A stretch of 42,469 nucleotides of DNA from Micromonospora parastrephiae (GTDB taxonomy: Bacteria; Actinomycetota; Actinomycetes; Mycobacteriales; Micromonosporaceae): assembly GCF_016802865.1 (NCBI RefSeq), contig NZ_JAEVHM010000033.1:1-42469 (forward strand), read 5' to 3'. Made by a program: the position numbers and the translations under genes. The notes beneath the pieces were generated by a model. That model saw only the letters and a list, made by a program, of their open reading frames with translations. It ran no database searches and was not told the DNA's origin. Shown here one piece after another: positions 30,399-40,345 of this stretch (the stretch's first letter is position 1; each line of letters begins with the position of its first letter).

Positions 30399-30629
30399 AT
30401 GAGCGAGGTCACCGTACGCTTCGTCGGCGGGCCCGCGGACGGCCTGGTTCGCCAGGTGCCGGCCGAGCCGGACGGCACCCCGCCGCGGCGTTGGATCATG
30501 CGGCATCCGGACGGCACCGGCCCGGTGCAGCCCGGCCCCGACCACCTCTACGAACGCGGCCAGCCCGACGGTCTGGGCGGCTGGAGCATGCGGTTCGTCC
30601 GCACCGACGCGTTCGGGGTGTCCGAGTGA
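30399..30629 (+). CDS. Small uncharacterised protein, 76 aa
   Basis: MSEVTVRFVGGPADGLVRQV at the N-terminus, then RWIMRHPDGTGPVQPGPDHL and WSMRFVRTDAF, after a GAGGGGG ribosome site. The GGPADG motif with following hydrophobic residues is typical of small actinobacterial and phage-related proteins of unknown role. Soluble, no Cys. Probably monocistronic; its end lies 36 bases before the PhoP-box-like repeats. Confidence 0.65.
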   Translation: MSEVTVRFVGGPADGLVRQVPAEPDGTPPRRWIMRHPDGTGPVQPGPDHLYERGQPDGLGGWSMRFVRTDAFGVSE

Positions 30630-30665
30630 ACCGGCGGTGACGCGCACCGGCCGCCGGCCCGGCCG

Positions 30666-30709
30666 CACAGCTGGCACACAGGTGCCGCAGGGGCGGAGCA
30701 CAGGTGCCA
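30666..30709 (+). promoter_or_regulatory. 11-bp-phased direct repeats, PhoP-box-like
   Basis: CACAGCTGGCA (30666), CACAGGTGCCG (30677), a weaker unit CAGGGGCGGAG (30688) and CACAGGTGCCA (30699) follow one another at exactly 11 bases. OmpR/PhoB regulators bind direct repeats on one face of the helix, and mycobacterial PhoP prefers CACAGC-type half sites at this spacing. The array ends only 9-24 bases before the candidate starts of the regulator gene, which suggests autoregulation. Confidence 0.7.
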
Positions 30710-30726
30710 CGCCCACGATGGGGGGC

Positions 30727-31473
30727 ATGGTCATGGACGGGCAGGTCGCGTCGGGTCGGATCGAGCTGCGTCGCCCCGACGGCGAGCCGGTGCGGGTGCT
30801 GGTGGTCGACGACGAGGCGACGTTGACCGACCTGCTGTCGATGGCGCTGCGCTACGAGGGCTGGCAGGTGCGCAGCGCCGGCAACGGCATGGCGGCGCTG
30901 AGCACCGCCCGGCAGTTCCAACCCGACGCGGTGGTGCTCGACGTGATGCTGCCCGACCTGGACGGCTTCCAGGTGCTGCGCCGGCTGCGCGAGCACGCCC
31001 CCACCGTGCCGGTGCTCTTCCTGACCGCCCGCGACGCGGTCGAGGAACGCATCGCCGGCCTGACCGTCGGCGGCGACGACTACGTCACCAAGCCGTTCAG
31101 CCTGGAGGAGGTGATCGCCCGGCTGCGGGCGCTGCTGCGCCGCTCCGGCTTCGCGGTCGCCGCCCGGGAGGACGCGGTGCTCACCGTCGGCGACCTCAGC
31201 CTCGACGAGGACAGCCACGAGGTACGCCGGGACGGCCAGCTCGTCACCCTCACCGCGACCGAGTTCGAGCTGCTGCGCTACCTGATGCGCAACCCGCGCC
31301 GGGTGCTCAGCAAGGCGCAGATCCTCGACCGGGTCTGGAACTACGACTTCGGTGGCCAGGCCAACGTGGTCGAGCTGTACATTTCGTACCTGCGCAAGAA
31401 GATCGACGCCGGCCGGGCACCGATGATCCACACGTTGCGCGGCGCGGGCTATGTCCTCAAACCCGCCGAGTAA
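30727..31473 (+). CDS. OmpR/PhoP-type response regulator
   Basis: 248 aa from ATG 30727; 30718 and 30733 are alternatives. Receiver: VRVLVVDDEATLTDLLSMAL, phospho-acceptor D72 in VVLDVMLPDLDG, K122 in GDDYVTKPFSLEEVIARLRA, very close to mycobacterial PhoP in this segment. Winged-helix output: VTLTATEFELLRYLMRNPRR, VLSKAQILDRVWNYDFGGQ and LYISYLRKKIDAG, HTLRGAGYVL. It overlaps or abuts the histidine kinase gene and is preceded by the direct repeats at 30666-30709. Confidence 0.92.
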   Translation: MVMDGQVASGRIELRRPDGEPVRVLVVDDEATLTDLLSMALRYEGWQVRSAGNGMAALSTARQFQPDAVVLDVMLPDLDGFQVLRRLREHAPTVPVLFLTARDAVEERIAGLTVGGDDYVTKPFSLEEVIARLRALLRRSGFAVAAREDAVLTVGDLSLDEDSHEVRRDGQLVTLTATEFELLRYLMRNPRRVLSKAQILDRVWNYDFGGQANVVELYISYLRKKIDAGRAPMIHTLRGAGYVLKPAE

Positions 31474-32955
31474 CCGGCGACCGGTGCGCGCCGCCCGCCG
31501 GTGGTTGGCCGGCCGGTCGCTGCGTACCCGACTGGTGCTCGCCCTGGTCGCGCTGCTCGCCGTCGTCAGCGTCGCCATCGGCGGGCTGACCACCATCGCG
31601 TTGCGGCACTTCCTGATCGACCGGCTCGACGCCCAACTGGCGCCCGCGACGGCCATGCGGGGTGAGCGTCCGGGCCGCCGGCCTTCCCGGGTAGCGGACC
31701 GGCCGTCCCACCCGGCTCGCCGTCCGGCACGGTGGTCGCCGTGATCACCAACGGCCGGGTGACGAGCGCGCGAACCCTGACCAACAGCCCGTCCAGCGAC
31801 GATCCGTTCCCCGACGAGCAGTCCGTCCCGGTCGGGGAGATCGCCACACTGGCGGACCTCCCGGTCGGCGTCGCCCCCCGCACCGTCGACCTCGGCGCCC
31901 GCGGCGACTACCGGGCCGTGGCCCGGCAGTACTGGGACGGCCGGGTACGCGTCGTCGCGATCCCGCTGTCCGGCGTCCAGGAGACCGTCTGGTGGATGGT
32001 CGCCGCCCAGGCCGCGGTGGCCGCCGTCGGGCTGGTCATCGCAGGAGCCGCCGGCGCGCTGATCGTCCGCGCCACGCTGCGTCCACTGAGCCGGATGGCC
32101 GCCACCGCCACCCGGGTCACCGAGCTGCCGCTGGACCGCGGTGAGGTGGCCCTCGCCGTCCGCGTCCCGGCCGAGGACACCGACGCGCGTACCGAGGTCG
32201 GCCAGGTCGGCGCCGCGCTGAACCGGATGCTCGGCCACGTCGCCGACGCGCTCGCCGCCCGGCAGGCCAGCGAGACCCGGGTACGCCAGTTCGTCGCCGA
32301 CGCCAGCCACGAGCTGCGCACGCCCCTGGCGGCGATCCGGGGGTACGCCGAGGTTGCCCGACGCGGCCGCGACGAGGTCCCCGCCGACGTGGCGCACGCG
32401 TTGCGCCGCGTCGAGTCCGAGAGCACCCGGATGACCAGTCTCGTCGACGACCTGCTGCTGCTGGCCCGCCTCGACACCGGCCGACCGCTCGCGGTCGAAC
32501 CGGTCGACCTGACCGCCCTGGTGGTCGACGCGGTCAGCGACGCCCACGTCGCCGGCCCCGGACACCACTGGCAGCTGGACCTGCCGAAGGTGGTGATCCG
32601 GGTGCCCGGCGACGCCGCCCGGCTGCACCAGGTGGTGGCGAACCTGCTGGCCAACGCCCGTGTGCACACCCCACCGGGCACGACGGTGACCACCACGCTG
32701 AGCGTCCAGGGCGACGCCGCCGTGCTCGCCGTCGCCGACGACGGGCCGGGCGTGCCGGCCCAGCTGCGACCGGAGCTGTTCGAGCGGTTCGCCCGCGGCG
32801 ACAGCTCCCGGTCCCGGGCGCACGGCAGCACCGGCCTCGGCCTGGCCATCGTGGCGGCGGTGGTGGAGGCCCACCACGGCACCGTCGCGGTGGACAGCCG
32901 ACCGGGACGGACCGTGTTCACCGTCCGGCTGCCGAATCCCACAGCTGACGCATAG
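31451..32955 (+). pseudogene. Sensor histidine kinase split by an apparent -1 frameshift
   Basis: From ATG 31451 (or GTG 31484) the frame gives a basic start, one helix (RLVLALVALLAVVSVAIGGL) and LRHFLIDRLDAQL, then drifts. One base off, ASGPPAFPGSGPAVPPGSPS and VVAVITNGRV resume and continue through a second helix (MVAAQAAVAAVGLVIAGAAG), HAMP, the H-box ASHELRTPLAAIRGYAEVAR, N-box NLLANARVHTPPG, and G boxes DDGPGVP and GSTGLGLAIV. The 1505-nt total is one base short; adding a G at GGG 31672-31674 restores one frame of 501 codons. Intact otherwise, it is the partner of the PhoP-like regulator. Confidence 0.88.
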
Positions 32956-32971
32956 GGGGCGCGCCGGCCGG

Positions 32972-33838
32972 TCAGCCGGCGGGGGAGCCCAGCACCTCCG
33001 CGAGGACCTCGACGACGCGTCGCGTGTGGCGCCCGTCGGGGTCCTCGTCGACGTTCAGGTCCGTCACGCTCACGCCGAGCAGCCGGTCGGCGCGGGCCAG
33101 TGGCGTGACCAGCGCGATCAGGTCCGGCCAGCGCAGCCCGTCCGGCTCGGGATAGGTCACCGCCGGCAGGTCGCGCGGGTCCACCGCGTCCAGGTCGAGG
33201 TGCAGCCAGGCCGGCCCGTCCCCGTCGACGGCCAGCCGGGCCCCGACCGCCGCGGCGCCCTCGCTCAGCAGCTCGGCGGCGGGCAACTGGTGGATCGCCG
33301 GGTCGATCCGGGCCGCCTCGACCCGGCCGCTGTCGTCGGCCGACGGGCGGTGCCCGAGCAGGTGGACCCGACCGGGGTCGAGCAGCGCGCCGTCGCACCC
33401 GATCGCGGCGGCCGGACCGTGCCCGGTGACGACCGACAGGTCCATGTCGGCGGCCTCACCGCTCGGCGACGTCACGCCGTCGAGGAAGTCCGGATGCGCG
33501 TCGACGAACCACAGCTCCGTCGCCGGCGGCAGGGCACGGCAGATGCCGGGCAGGATGGCGCAGTCCCCGCCGAGCACCAGCGGCCGCCGCCCGTCCGCGA
33601 TCAACGCCACGATCCGGGCGGTGATGGCCGCGCCGGCGCGGACCAGGCCGGCGGCACTGATCACGCGGCTCGCCGGATCCCGGACACTGTCGCGCAACCA
33701 CGCCTCGTCCACCCGGCCACCGTCGTCGGCGGCCAGGGCGTCCAGCAGGCCGGCGCCGCGCAGCGCGGCCGGGGCCCGCTCCTCGCCGCGCCCGGCCCCG
33801 GAGGAGTCCAGCGGAGCGTCCACGATCGTCCAGCGCAC
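32972..33838 (-). CDS. Arginase/agmatinase (ureohydrolase) family protein
   Basis: 288 aa from a GTG at 33838; the open frame runs on upstream without support. Metal-site motifs are ordered as in the family: RRPLVLGGDCAILPG (D92; Cys93 stands where GGDH has His), WFVDAHPDF (D113, H115, D117) and LHLDLDAVDP (D215, D217, D220). The His-to-Cys change at the first ligand is known in some family branches and may change metal or substrate. It could hydrolyse an arginine- or agmatine-like compound, but the substrate is unknown. Its stop lies 17 bases from the end of the convergent kinase gene. Confidence 0.85.
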   Translation of the reverse strand: MRWTIVDAPLDSSGAGRGEERAPAALRGAGLLDALAADDGGRVDEAWLRDSVRDPASRVISAAGLVRAGAAITARIVALIADGRRPLVLGGDCAILPGICRALPPATELWFVDAHPDFLDGVTSPSGEAADMDLSVVTGHGPAAAIGCDGALLDPGRVHLLGHRPSADDSGRVEAARIDPAIHQLPAAELLSEGAAAVGARLAVDGDGPAWLHLDLDAVDPRDLPAVTYPEPDGLRWPDLIALVTPLARADRLLGVSVTDLNVDEDPDGRHTRRVVEVLAEVLGSPAG

Positions 33839-34031
33839 GTCCGCAGCGTACCGGCGGGGAACGGACGCCCCGGCCACATTCTGTGGCGAGGCTGGGAGTA
33901 CGCCGATGTGCCCGCGACGGCGCTGACGATCGGCGTACGGTGGCAGACAAGTCCGGCTTTCTGGGTCAAAAGCCTCAACGCTGTACGCCCGGGACGCCGG
34001 TGTCGAGACGGGCGAGGACAAGGAGCGATCG

Positions 34032-34181
34032 GTGATCCATCTGGCCTACCTGGACGCGGGGTCCGGCAGCCTGATCGTGCAGGCGGTCGTCGGCGGGGTC
34101 GCCGGCGTCGCGGTCGCCGCCAAGCTCTACTGGCGGCGCCTCGTCGACCGGTTCCGCCGGCAGCCCACCGACCAGCGGTGA
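34032..34181 (+). CDS. Small 49-aa membrane protein
   Basis: GTG 34032, with AAGGAG at 34020-34025: VIHLAYLDAGSGSLIVQAVV, GGVAGVAVAAKLYWRRLV, then a basic tail DRFRRQPTDQR. One hydrophobic helix followed by positive charges predicts an N-out, C-in single-pass protein. The stop overlaps the next start (GTGA at 34178), which ties it to the methyltransferase. No known family by eye; a membrane tether or small partner is a guess. Confidence 0.7.
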   Translation: MIHLAYLDAGSGSLIVQAVVGGVAGVAVAAKLYWRRLVDRFRRQPTDQR

Positions 34182-35623
34182 CCCGGTCCGTTCCGGCGAT
34201 GCCGACCGCGCCCGTCCGGGTACGGCCCGAGCCGGCCTCCTTCCGCGACCCAACCAACCGGGTCTTCCACGTCGGCGACGAGGTGCTGCGCGGGCTGGAC
34301 GCCCAGGCCGCCGAACACTGGCGGGCGCTCACCGCCAGCACTTTCTTCCCCGCACTGGTTGCCGCGGGCAAGGTCTGCGCCACCGAGGACGCCCCACCGA
34401 CGCTGGTGCCCGCCGGGGTCCCCTGGGCCGCGGTGCTGCGCCACGAACGGATCCCGTTCGTCTCCCACCCGTACGAGTGGTCCTTCACCATGCTGCGCGA
34501 CGCCGCGCTGCTGCACACCGAGATCCTGCGGGCGGCGCTCGCCGACAATTTCACCACCAAGGACGGCTCCGCCTACAACGTGCAGTGGCACGGCGCCCAG
34601 CCCGTCTTCATCGACATCGGCTCGTTCGAGCCGGTCCGCGACGGCGAACCGTGGGCCGGCTACCGGCAGTTCTGCCAGACCGTGCTCTACCCGCTGCTGC
34701 TCACCGCCCACCTGGGCGTGGACTTCCAGCCGTGGCTGCGCGCGCAGGTCGACGGCATCGAGGCCGAGCAGCTCCGGCCGCTCTTCGACGGGACCCGCCG
34801 GCTGCGCCCCGGCGTACTGACCCACCTGCACCTGCACGGCGCCATGCAGCAGCGCAACGCCGCCGCCAGCACCACCGACGTACGCGCCCAACTGCGCGCC
34901 GCCGGCTTCTCCCGCGAACTGCTGCTGTCCACCGTGCGTGGCATCGAGAAGCTGCTGCACCGCCTCGACCGCCGTCCAACCGACAGCCACTGGGCGGACT
35001 ACCAGCGCACCTGCGGTTACTCCGCGCGGGACCGGACGGCCAAGGAACAGTTCGTGACCGCCGCGCTGACCGCCGGCACCCGGCCCCGTCTGGTGCTCGA
35101 CCTGGGCGCCAACGACGGCCGGTACTCCCGGCTGGCCGCCGCGTACGCCGACTACGTGGTCGCCGTCGAGCAGGACCCGGCCGTCGTCGACGACCTGTAC
35201 CGGGCGCTGCGCGCCGAGGGGCAGCACCGCGTCCTCCCGCTGGTGCTGGACCTCGCCGACCCGTCACCCGGCGGCGGCTGGCGGGGCGTCGAACGGGCCG
35301 GTTTCGCCGAGCGGGCCGACGCCGACGCGGTGCTCGCCCTCGCGGTGGTGCACCACCTGGCGATCGGACGCAACGTGCCGCTGCCCGAGGTCGTCGACTG
35401 GCTGGCCGGGCTGACCGCGCCGGGTGCGACGGTGGTGGTGGAGTTCGTCCACCCCGAGGACCCGATGGCCCGGCGGTTGCTCGCCAACAAACCCGAGGGC
35501 CTCTTCCCCGACTACCGGCGTGACGCGTTCGAGGCGCTGCTCGCCGCCCGGGGCCAGATCACCGACCGTCTGGAGCTGCCCTCGGGCACCCGAACCCTCT
35601 ACCGGGCGGTGCTGGGTGACTGA
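34178..35623 (+). CDS. Class I SAM-dependent methyltransferase (NoeA-like)
   Basis: 481 aa from GTG 34178 in a GTGA overlap; ATG 34199 is an alternative. The N-terminal 300 residues hold conserved blocks (RNRVFHVGDEVLRG-like start, LVPHERIPFVSHPYEWSF-like centre read as RHERIPFVSHPYEWSFTMLR, AYNVQWHGAQPVFIDIGSFE, WAGYRQFCQTVLYPLLLTAH). The SAM domain follows: LVLDLGANDGRYSRLAAAYA (about 306-325), VVAVEQDPAVVDDLYRAL, LVLDLADPSPGGGW and VLALAVVHHLAIGRNVPL. The layout recalls nodulation protein NoeA and surface-polysaccharide methyltransferases. It overlaps the sulfatase gene by 8 bases. Confidence 0.82.
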   Translation: MTRSVPAMPTAPVRVRPEPASFRDPTNRVFHVGDEVLRGLDAQAAEHWRALTASTFFPALVAAGKVCATEDAPPTLVPAGVPWAAVLRHERIPFVSHPYEWSFTMLRDAALLHTEILRAALADNFTTKDGSAYNVQWHGAQPVFIDIGSFEPVRDGEPWAGYRQFCQTVLYPLLLTAHLGVDFQPWLRAQVDGIEAEQLRPLFDGTRRLRPGVLTHLHLHGAMQQRNAAASTTDVRAQLRAAGFSRELLLSTVRGIEKLLHRLDRRPTDSHWADYQRTCGYSARDRTAKEQFVTAALTAGTRPRLVLDLGANDGRYSRLAAAYADYVVAVEQDPAVVDDLYRALRAEGQHRVLPLVLDLADPSPGGGWRGVERAGFAERADADAVLALAVVHHLAIGRNVPLPEVVDWLAGLTAPGATVVVEFVHPEDPMARRLLANKPEGLFPDYRRDAFEALLAARGQITDRLELPSGTRTLYRAVLGD

Positions 35624-37627
35624 ACCGGCGGCGCGGCGGTGGGACCGGGGCTGGCGCGGTGAGCTGGGCCGCCTGCTGGAGGTCGTGGCGCTGGTCGGGC
35701 TGGTGGTCACCCAACCGCTGCTGGACGTGCTGGGTCGCAGCCCCGACTTCTTCCTGTTCCACCGCGCGGCCCGGGGCAGATCCTGCTGCTGACGGCCCTG
35801 GTGGCGGTGGCGCCCACCGTCGCGGTGGCGCTGCTCGGCGTCCTCAGCCGACTTGCCGGCCGTGTCGTCCGGGCCAGCACCCACACCGGGCTGGTCGGGC
35901 TGCTGTTGGCCGCCCTCGCCGTGCAGGTGGGCCGGCACGTGACGCCGCTTCGGGGCGTACCCCTGCTGCTCGTCGCCGGTCTGGCCGGCGCGGCCGGTGC
36001 GGCCGCGCACCGGCGGTGGCGGGCGCCCGGTCGGGTGTTGCGGCTGGCCGCCGCCGGACCGGTGGCCTTCGTGGCCCTCTTCCTGTTCGTCTCACCCACC
36101 TCGGCGGTCGTGCTGCCGCGCGGCGACACCGGCGCGGCCGGGACCGCGCAGGGTACGGGCGTGCACCCGCCGGTGGTCATGGTGATCCTCGACGAGTTGC
36201 CGCTGGTCAGCCTGCTCGGCGCCGACGGGCGCATCGACGCGGCCCGGTACCCGAACTTCGCCGAGCTGGCCGGCGCCTCGACCTGGTACCGCAACGCCAC
36301 CGGCGTCAGCGGCTGGACGCCCAACGCGCTGCCGGCAATGCTCACCGGCCGCTACCCGGCGCGGCCGGTGGCCCCGCACTACTCGCAGTACCCGGACAAC
36401 ATCTTCACCGCCTTCGGCGGCCTGTACGACATCCGCGCCGAGGAGAGCATCACCCGGCTCTGCCCGCCCAGCCGCTGCGAACAACCCGTCGCCCCCGAAC
36501 AGGGCCTCGGCGTGCTGGTACGGGAGACCGGCAAGCTGCTCGGGCAGGTCGCAGGGCCGACACCCAGCCGGGTCGACCCGGAGGACTCCTACCGGGAGAA
36601 GACCCGCGCCGAGGCCGGCCTGGACGCCGCCGAGCCGGTGCCGGCCGACCCGAAGTTCCGCTGGGACAGCCTCGACGACAACCAGCCCGCCCGGTTCACC
36701 ACCTTCCTGGCCGGGCTGAAACCCGAACCCCGACCCGTCCTGCACTTCCTGCACCTGCTGATGCCGCACTCGCCGTGGGCGTACCTGCCGTCCGGCGCGC
36801 GCTACGACGCCCCGGAGGACCTGCCCAACGACGGCGCCGGCTGGGTCGACCTGGCCCGGCAACGTCACCTCGCGCAGCTCGGCTACACCGACCGGCTGAT
36901 CGGCGAGACGCTGCGGACGCTGCGCGCCAGCGGCCTCTTCGACCAGGCCCTCGTGGTGGTGACCGCCGACCACGGGGTGAGCTTCCACCCGGGCGCCCAG
37001 GGGCGGGGCATGGACGCCATCAAGGCCGCCGCCGGCGAGGTCGCGTGGGTGCCGATGTTCGTCAAGGAGCCCCGGCAGCAGACCGGCCGGGTGGACGACC
37101 GCAACTGGGAACACGTCGACCTGCTGCCGACCGTCGCCGACGAGGCCGGCATCCGCCTGCCCTGGCGGGTCGACGGCCGATCCGCCCGGCAGACGCCGCG
37201 CACCGACGGTACGAAGCACTTCTACGACCGGCCCGGCGAACCGGTCACCTTCCCCGGCGGTGTGCCCGCCCCGCCGCCGCTGCCGACGCCACACCCCCTA
37301 GTCGGCACGGAGGTCCGCGCCGGCGCGACGGAGGGCAACGCGCGGGTGGCCGACCTGGCCGCGTTCCGGTCGACGGACCCGGACACCGGCACCCTCCCGG
37401 CACTGGTCTGGGGCGACGTTCCGGACCGGATACCGGACGGCGCGCTGCTGGCGGTGGCGGTCAACGGCCGGATCGGGGCGGTCGTCCCGGTGGTGCCACC
37501 CGATCCCGGTGGACGCCGGTTCGCCGCCCTGCTCGCCGACGACCGGCTGTTCCGCGCCGGCACCAACCAGTTGGACGTCTACCAGGTCGCGGGGGACGGT
37601 ACGCTGCGACGCCTCGCGCTGTCCTGA
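35616..37627 (+). pseudogene. Membrane sulfatase/phosphoethanolamine-transferase-like protein, apparent -1 frameshift
   Basis: GTG 35616 begins VTEPAARRWDRGWRGELGRL, LEVVALVGLVVTQPLLDVLG and RSPDFFLFHRAARG, then stops. One base off, ILLLTALVAVAPTVAVALLG continues to the stop at 37627. Restoring one G in GGGG 35773-35776 gives HRAARGQILLLTAL and one frame of 670 codons. About five N-terminal helices precede an alkaline-phosphatase-fold domain: VVMVILDELPLVSLLG, VSGWTPNALPAMLTGRYP with a Thr/Ser nucleophile, LHFLHLLMPHSPWAYLP and VVVTADHGVSF. It probably acts on a surface glycan or lipid together with the methyltransferase. Confidence 0.85.
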
Positions 37628-37666
37628 GCCTGCCCGGAACCCGGTCCCGCCCACCGGGAACAGGGT

Positions 37667-37688
37667 TTCCCGACCATCCGGTCGGGAA
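37667..37688 (+). terminator. Hairpin terminator after the sulfatase gene
   Basis: TTCCCGACC (37667-37675) and GGTCGGGAA (37680-37688) form a perfect 9-bp stem with a 4-base loop, 40 bases after the stop at 37627. A further CCCGGT/ACCGGG stem lies just upstream. It separates the operon from citrate synthase. Confidence 0.7.
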
Positions 37689-37801
37689 TCGGGTGACGCA
37701 GACCTCACCGCCGAACCACGGCGGCCGTTGTCCCCCGAGCCGCAATTACGGTAGAAGCGAAGGCAATTCAACGTAGATCTGCCGGCGAAGCGAGGAACCA
37801 C

Positions 37802-39085
<1,284 letters not shown>

Positions 39086-39110
39086 CCTCCGCTTTTTCGC
39101 AGCACGCCGA

Positions 39111-39143
39111 CAGGCCGTCGACCCCTCTCGGGTCGGCGGCCTG
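39111..39143 (+). terminator. Hairpin terminator of citrate synthase
   Basis: CAGGCCGTCGACCC (39111-39124) pairs with GGGTCGGCGGCCTG (39130-39143), 13 of 14 canonical pairs plus one G-T, 5-base loop, 26 bases after the stop. No U-tract follows. It opens the 563-base gene-less stretch 39086-39648. Confidence 0.7.
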
Positions 39144-39180
39144 CGGCCTGCGGCCTTACCGGCCGGGCGGGCGGCGACCC

Positions 39181-39212
39181 ACCCGGCCTGCGGCTCACCC
39201 GGCCTGCGGCTC
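39181..39212 (+). repeat. Two perfect 16-bp tandem repeats
   Basis: ACCCGGCCTGCGGCTC occurs twice head to tail (39181-39196, 39197-39212), followed by a partial third unit (ACCC). Non-coding, within the gene-less stretch after gltA. Confidence 0.85.
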
Positions 39213-39275
39213 ACCCAACCTCACTCCGGGTCCCTGTCCTCGCCCCTGTAGAGCTGCCCCGCATGTGGGGCGGCC

Positions 39276-39328
39276 GTGTCGGTTGTGGGGCCGCGGTGTC
39301 GGTTGTGGGCCGCGGTGTCGGTTGTGGG
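39276..39328 (+). repeat. Three copies of a 19-20-bp tandem repeat
   Basis: GTGTCGGTTGTGGG occurs at 39276, 39296 and 39315, giving units of 20 and 19 bases with core GCGGTGTCGGTTGTGGGCC; a decayed fourth unit follows to about 39345. Too few, too short and without real spacers to be a CRISPR array. Confidence 0.8.
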
Positions 39329-39360
39329 CCGCGCCGTCGGTCGGGCGGCCGGCCCGTCGA

Positions 39361-39437
39361 TGATCGACTCGACATCGCTGATATCGGGGTATCCCGCGCG
39401 GGGGGACACCCCGATGTCGGCGAAACGGAGTCGATCA
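39361..39437 (+). repeat. 77-bp imperfect palindromic repeat, copy 2 (reference copy)
   Basis: The left arm at 39361-39395 begins TGATCGACTC and the right arm at 39403-39437 ends GAGTCGATCA, with a 7-base loop; I count about 28 of 35 arm positions pairing. The inner part ATCGGGGTATCCC/GGGACACCCCGAT is the best-conserved block. The same element is seen at 9673-9749 (reverse) and in part at 41561-41618. Non-coding, intergenic. Confidence 0.8.
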
Positions 39438-39634
39438 ACCGACCGTCCCAGCCTTTGGGCGGCTTCCCCGACCGACACCGCCGACACGGCCTCCGCTCGC
39501 TCTCCGGTGGCCGCCGCCGCCCCATTTCTGGGGCAGGTCTACAGGGCCTGCCTCCTAAAGAGGGGGAAGGGTAGGCGGGCGGCAGCCGGGACACCCGGCG
39601 AGCCGTTGGCCGCCGGAGCACCGGCGAGCCGCGC

Positions 39635-39650
39635 CCGACGTCGGGGCGTC
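39635..39650 (-). repeat. Fragment related to the palindromic repeat family
   Basis: CCGACGTCGGGGCGTC (39635-39650) is identical to the start of the 41561-41578 arm. Both fragments sit at or just past the stop codon of a minus-strand gene. The rest of the element is absent here. Confidence 0.5.
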
Positions 39651-40293
39651 AGAAGGCGGAGATGTCGCGCGCCCGCTCGGTGCGGCTCAACGCGCTGATC
39701 AGCGCGGACTGGCCGTGCCGACGTACGGCGAGCCGAACCAGCAGGTCGCGCACCGGGTCGAAGACCTCCGCCGGGAACACCGGCGTGGGCACGCCGACGC
39801 TGACCGCGAGGTCGTCGGAGTGCACGACGATCTCCAGTTGGCGCGTGAGCAGGAATTCGCCGCGTCGCAGGGACCAGCCCTGCCACGGGATCGGCACGAC
39901 GTCGCGGGCGGCGCCTCGCGACAGCAGGTCGCTGACCTCGTCCAGCGCGCGGGCGGAGCGGGCGTGCAGGTCCGCTGGTCCGCGTAGCGCGTCGGCCTCG
40001 TCCGGGCCCGCGGCGACCGACTCCTCGTCCGGGGTTCCCTCGGTGACCCAGGCGGCCCGCTCGTAGTGGCTGTCCGCGGTCTCCAGCGTGGGCAGGTCGG
40101 AGGGTGCCGGCAGCAGTTCAGCCGCCCGCACCGCCTGACGTCCCAGGTGGCACGCCAGGGCTCCCACGGACATGTGCGGCAGGGCACTCGGGTTCGACCA
40201 CTGCTCGGACACCTCGGGCCGCCGGATCAGGTCCAGCGCGATCGAGGCGGCAAGCGGGAAGGAGGAGTCCAGGGAATCGGCAGGACGAGACAT
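39649..40293 (-). CDS. Mycothiol-dependent maleylpyruvate-isomerase/DinB-like protein
   Basis: 214 aa; ATG 40293 (MSRPADSLDSSFPLAASIAL), with a GTG two codons upstream possible. The DinB/MDMPI four-helix bundle is recognisable: SVGALACHLGRQAVRAAELL with the first metal His, ALDEVSDLLSRGA, and RRGEFLLTRQLEIVVHSDDLAVS with the second His region. Proteins of this family use a bound metal and often mycothiol, the actinobacterial thiol, for isomerase or transferase reactions. The actual substrate is unknown. Stands alone. Confidence 0.8.
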   Translation of the reverse strand: MSRPADSLDSSFPLAASIALDLIRRPEVSEQWSNPSALPHMSVGALACHLGRQAVRAAELLPAPSDLPTLETADSHYERAAWVTEGTPDEESVAAGPDEADALRGPADLHARSARALDEVSDLLSRGAARDVVPIPWQGWSLRRGEFLLTRQLEIVVHSDDLAVSVGVPTPVFPAEVFDPVRDLLVRLAVRRHGQSALISALSRTERARDISAF

Positions 40294-40345
40294 CCGCACA
40301 TTCTGACAGGCCGGGCAGGCCGCCGCCGACCTCGCAGGCCCGAGG

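Noticed and set aside
31451..32955. Programmed -1 frameshift in the histidine kinase
   Set aside because: No slippery heptamer or downstream structure stands out, and three other genes show the same kind of one-base loss.
39181..39345. Possible CRISPR array
   Set aside because: Units of 16 and 19-20 bp are head to tail without spacers, and no cas genes are present.
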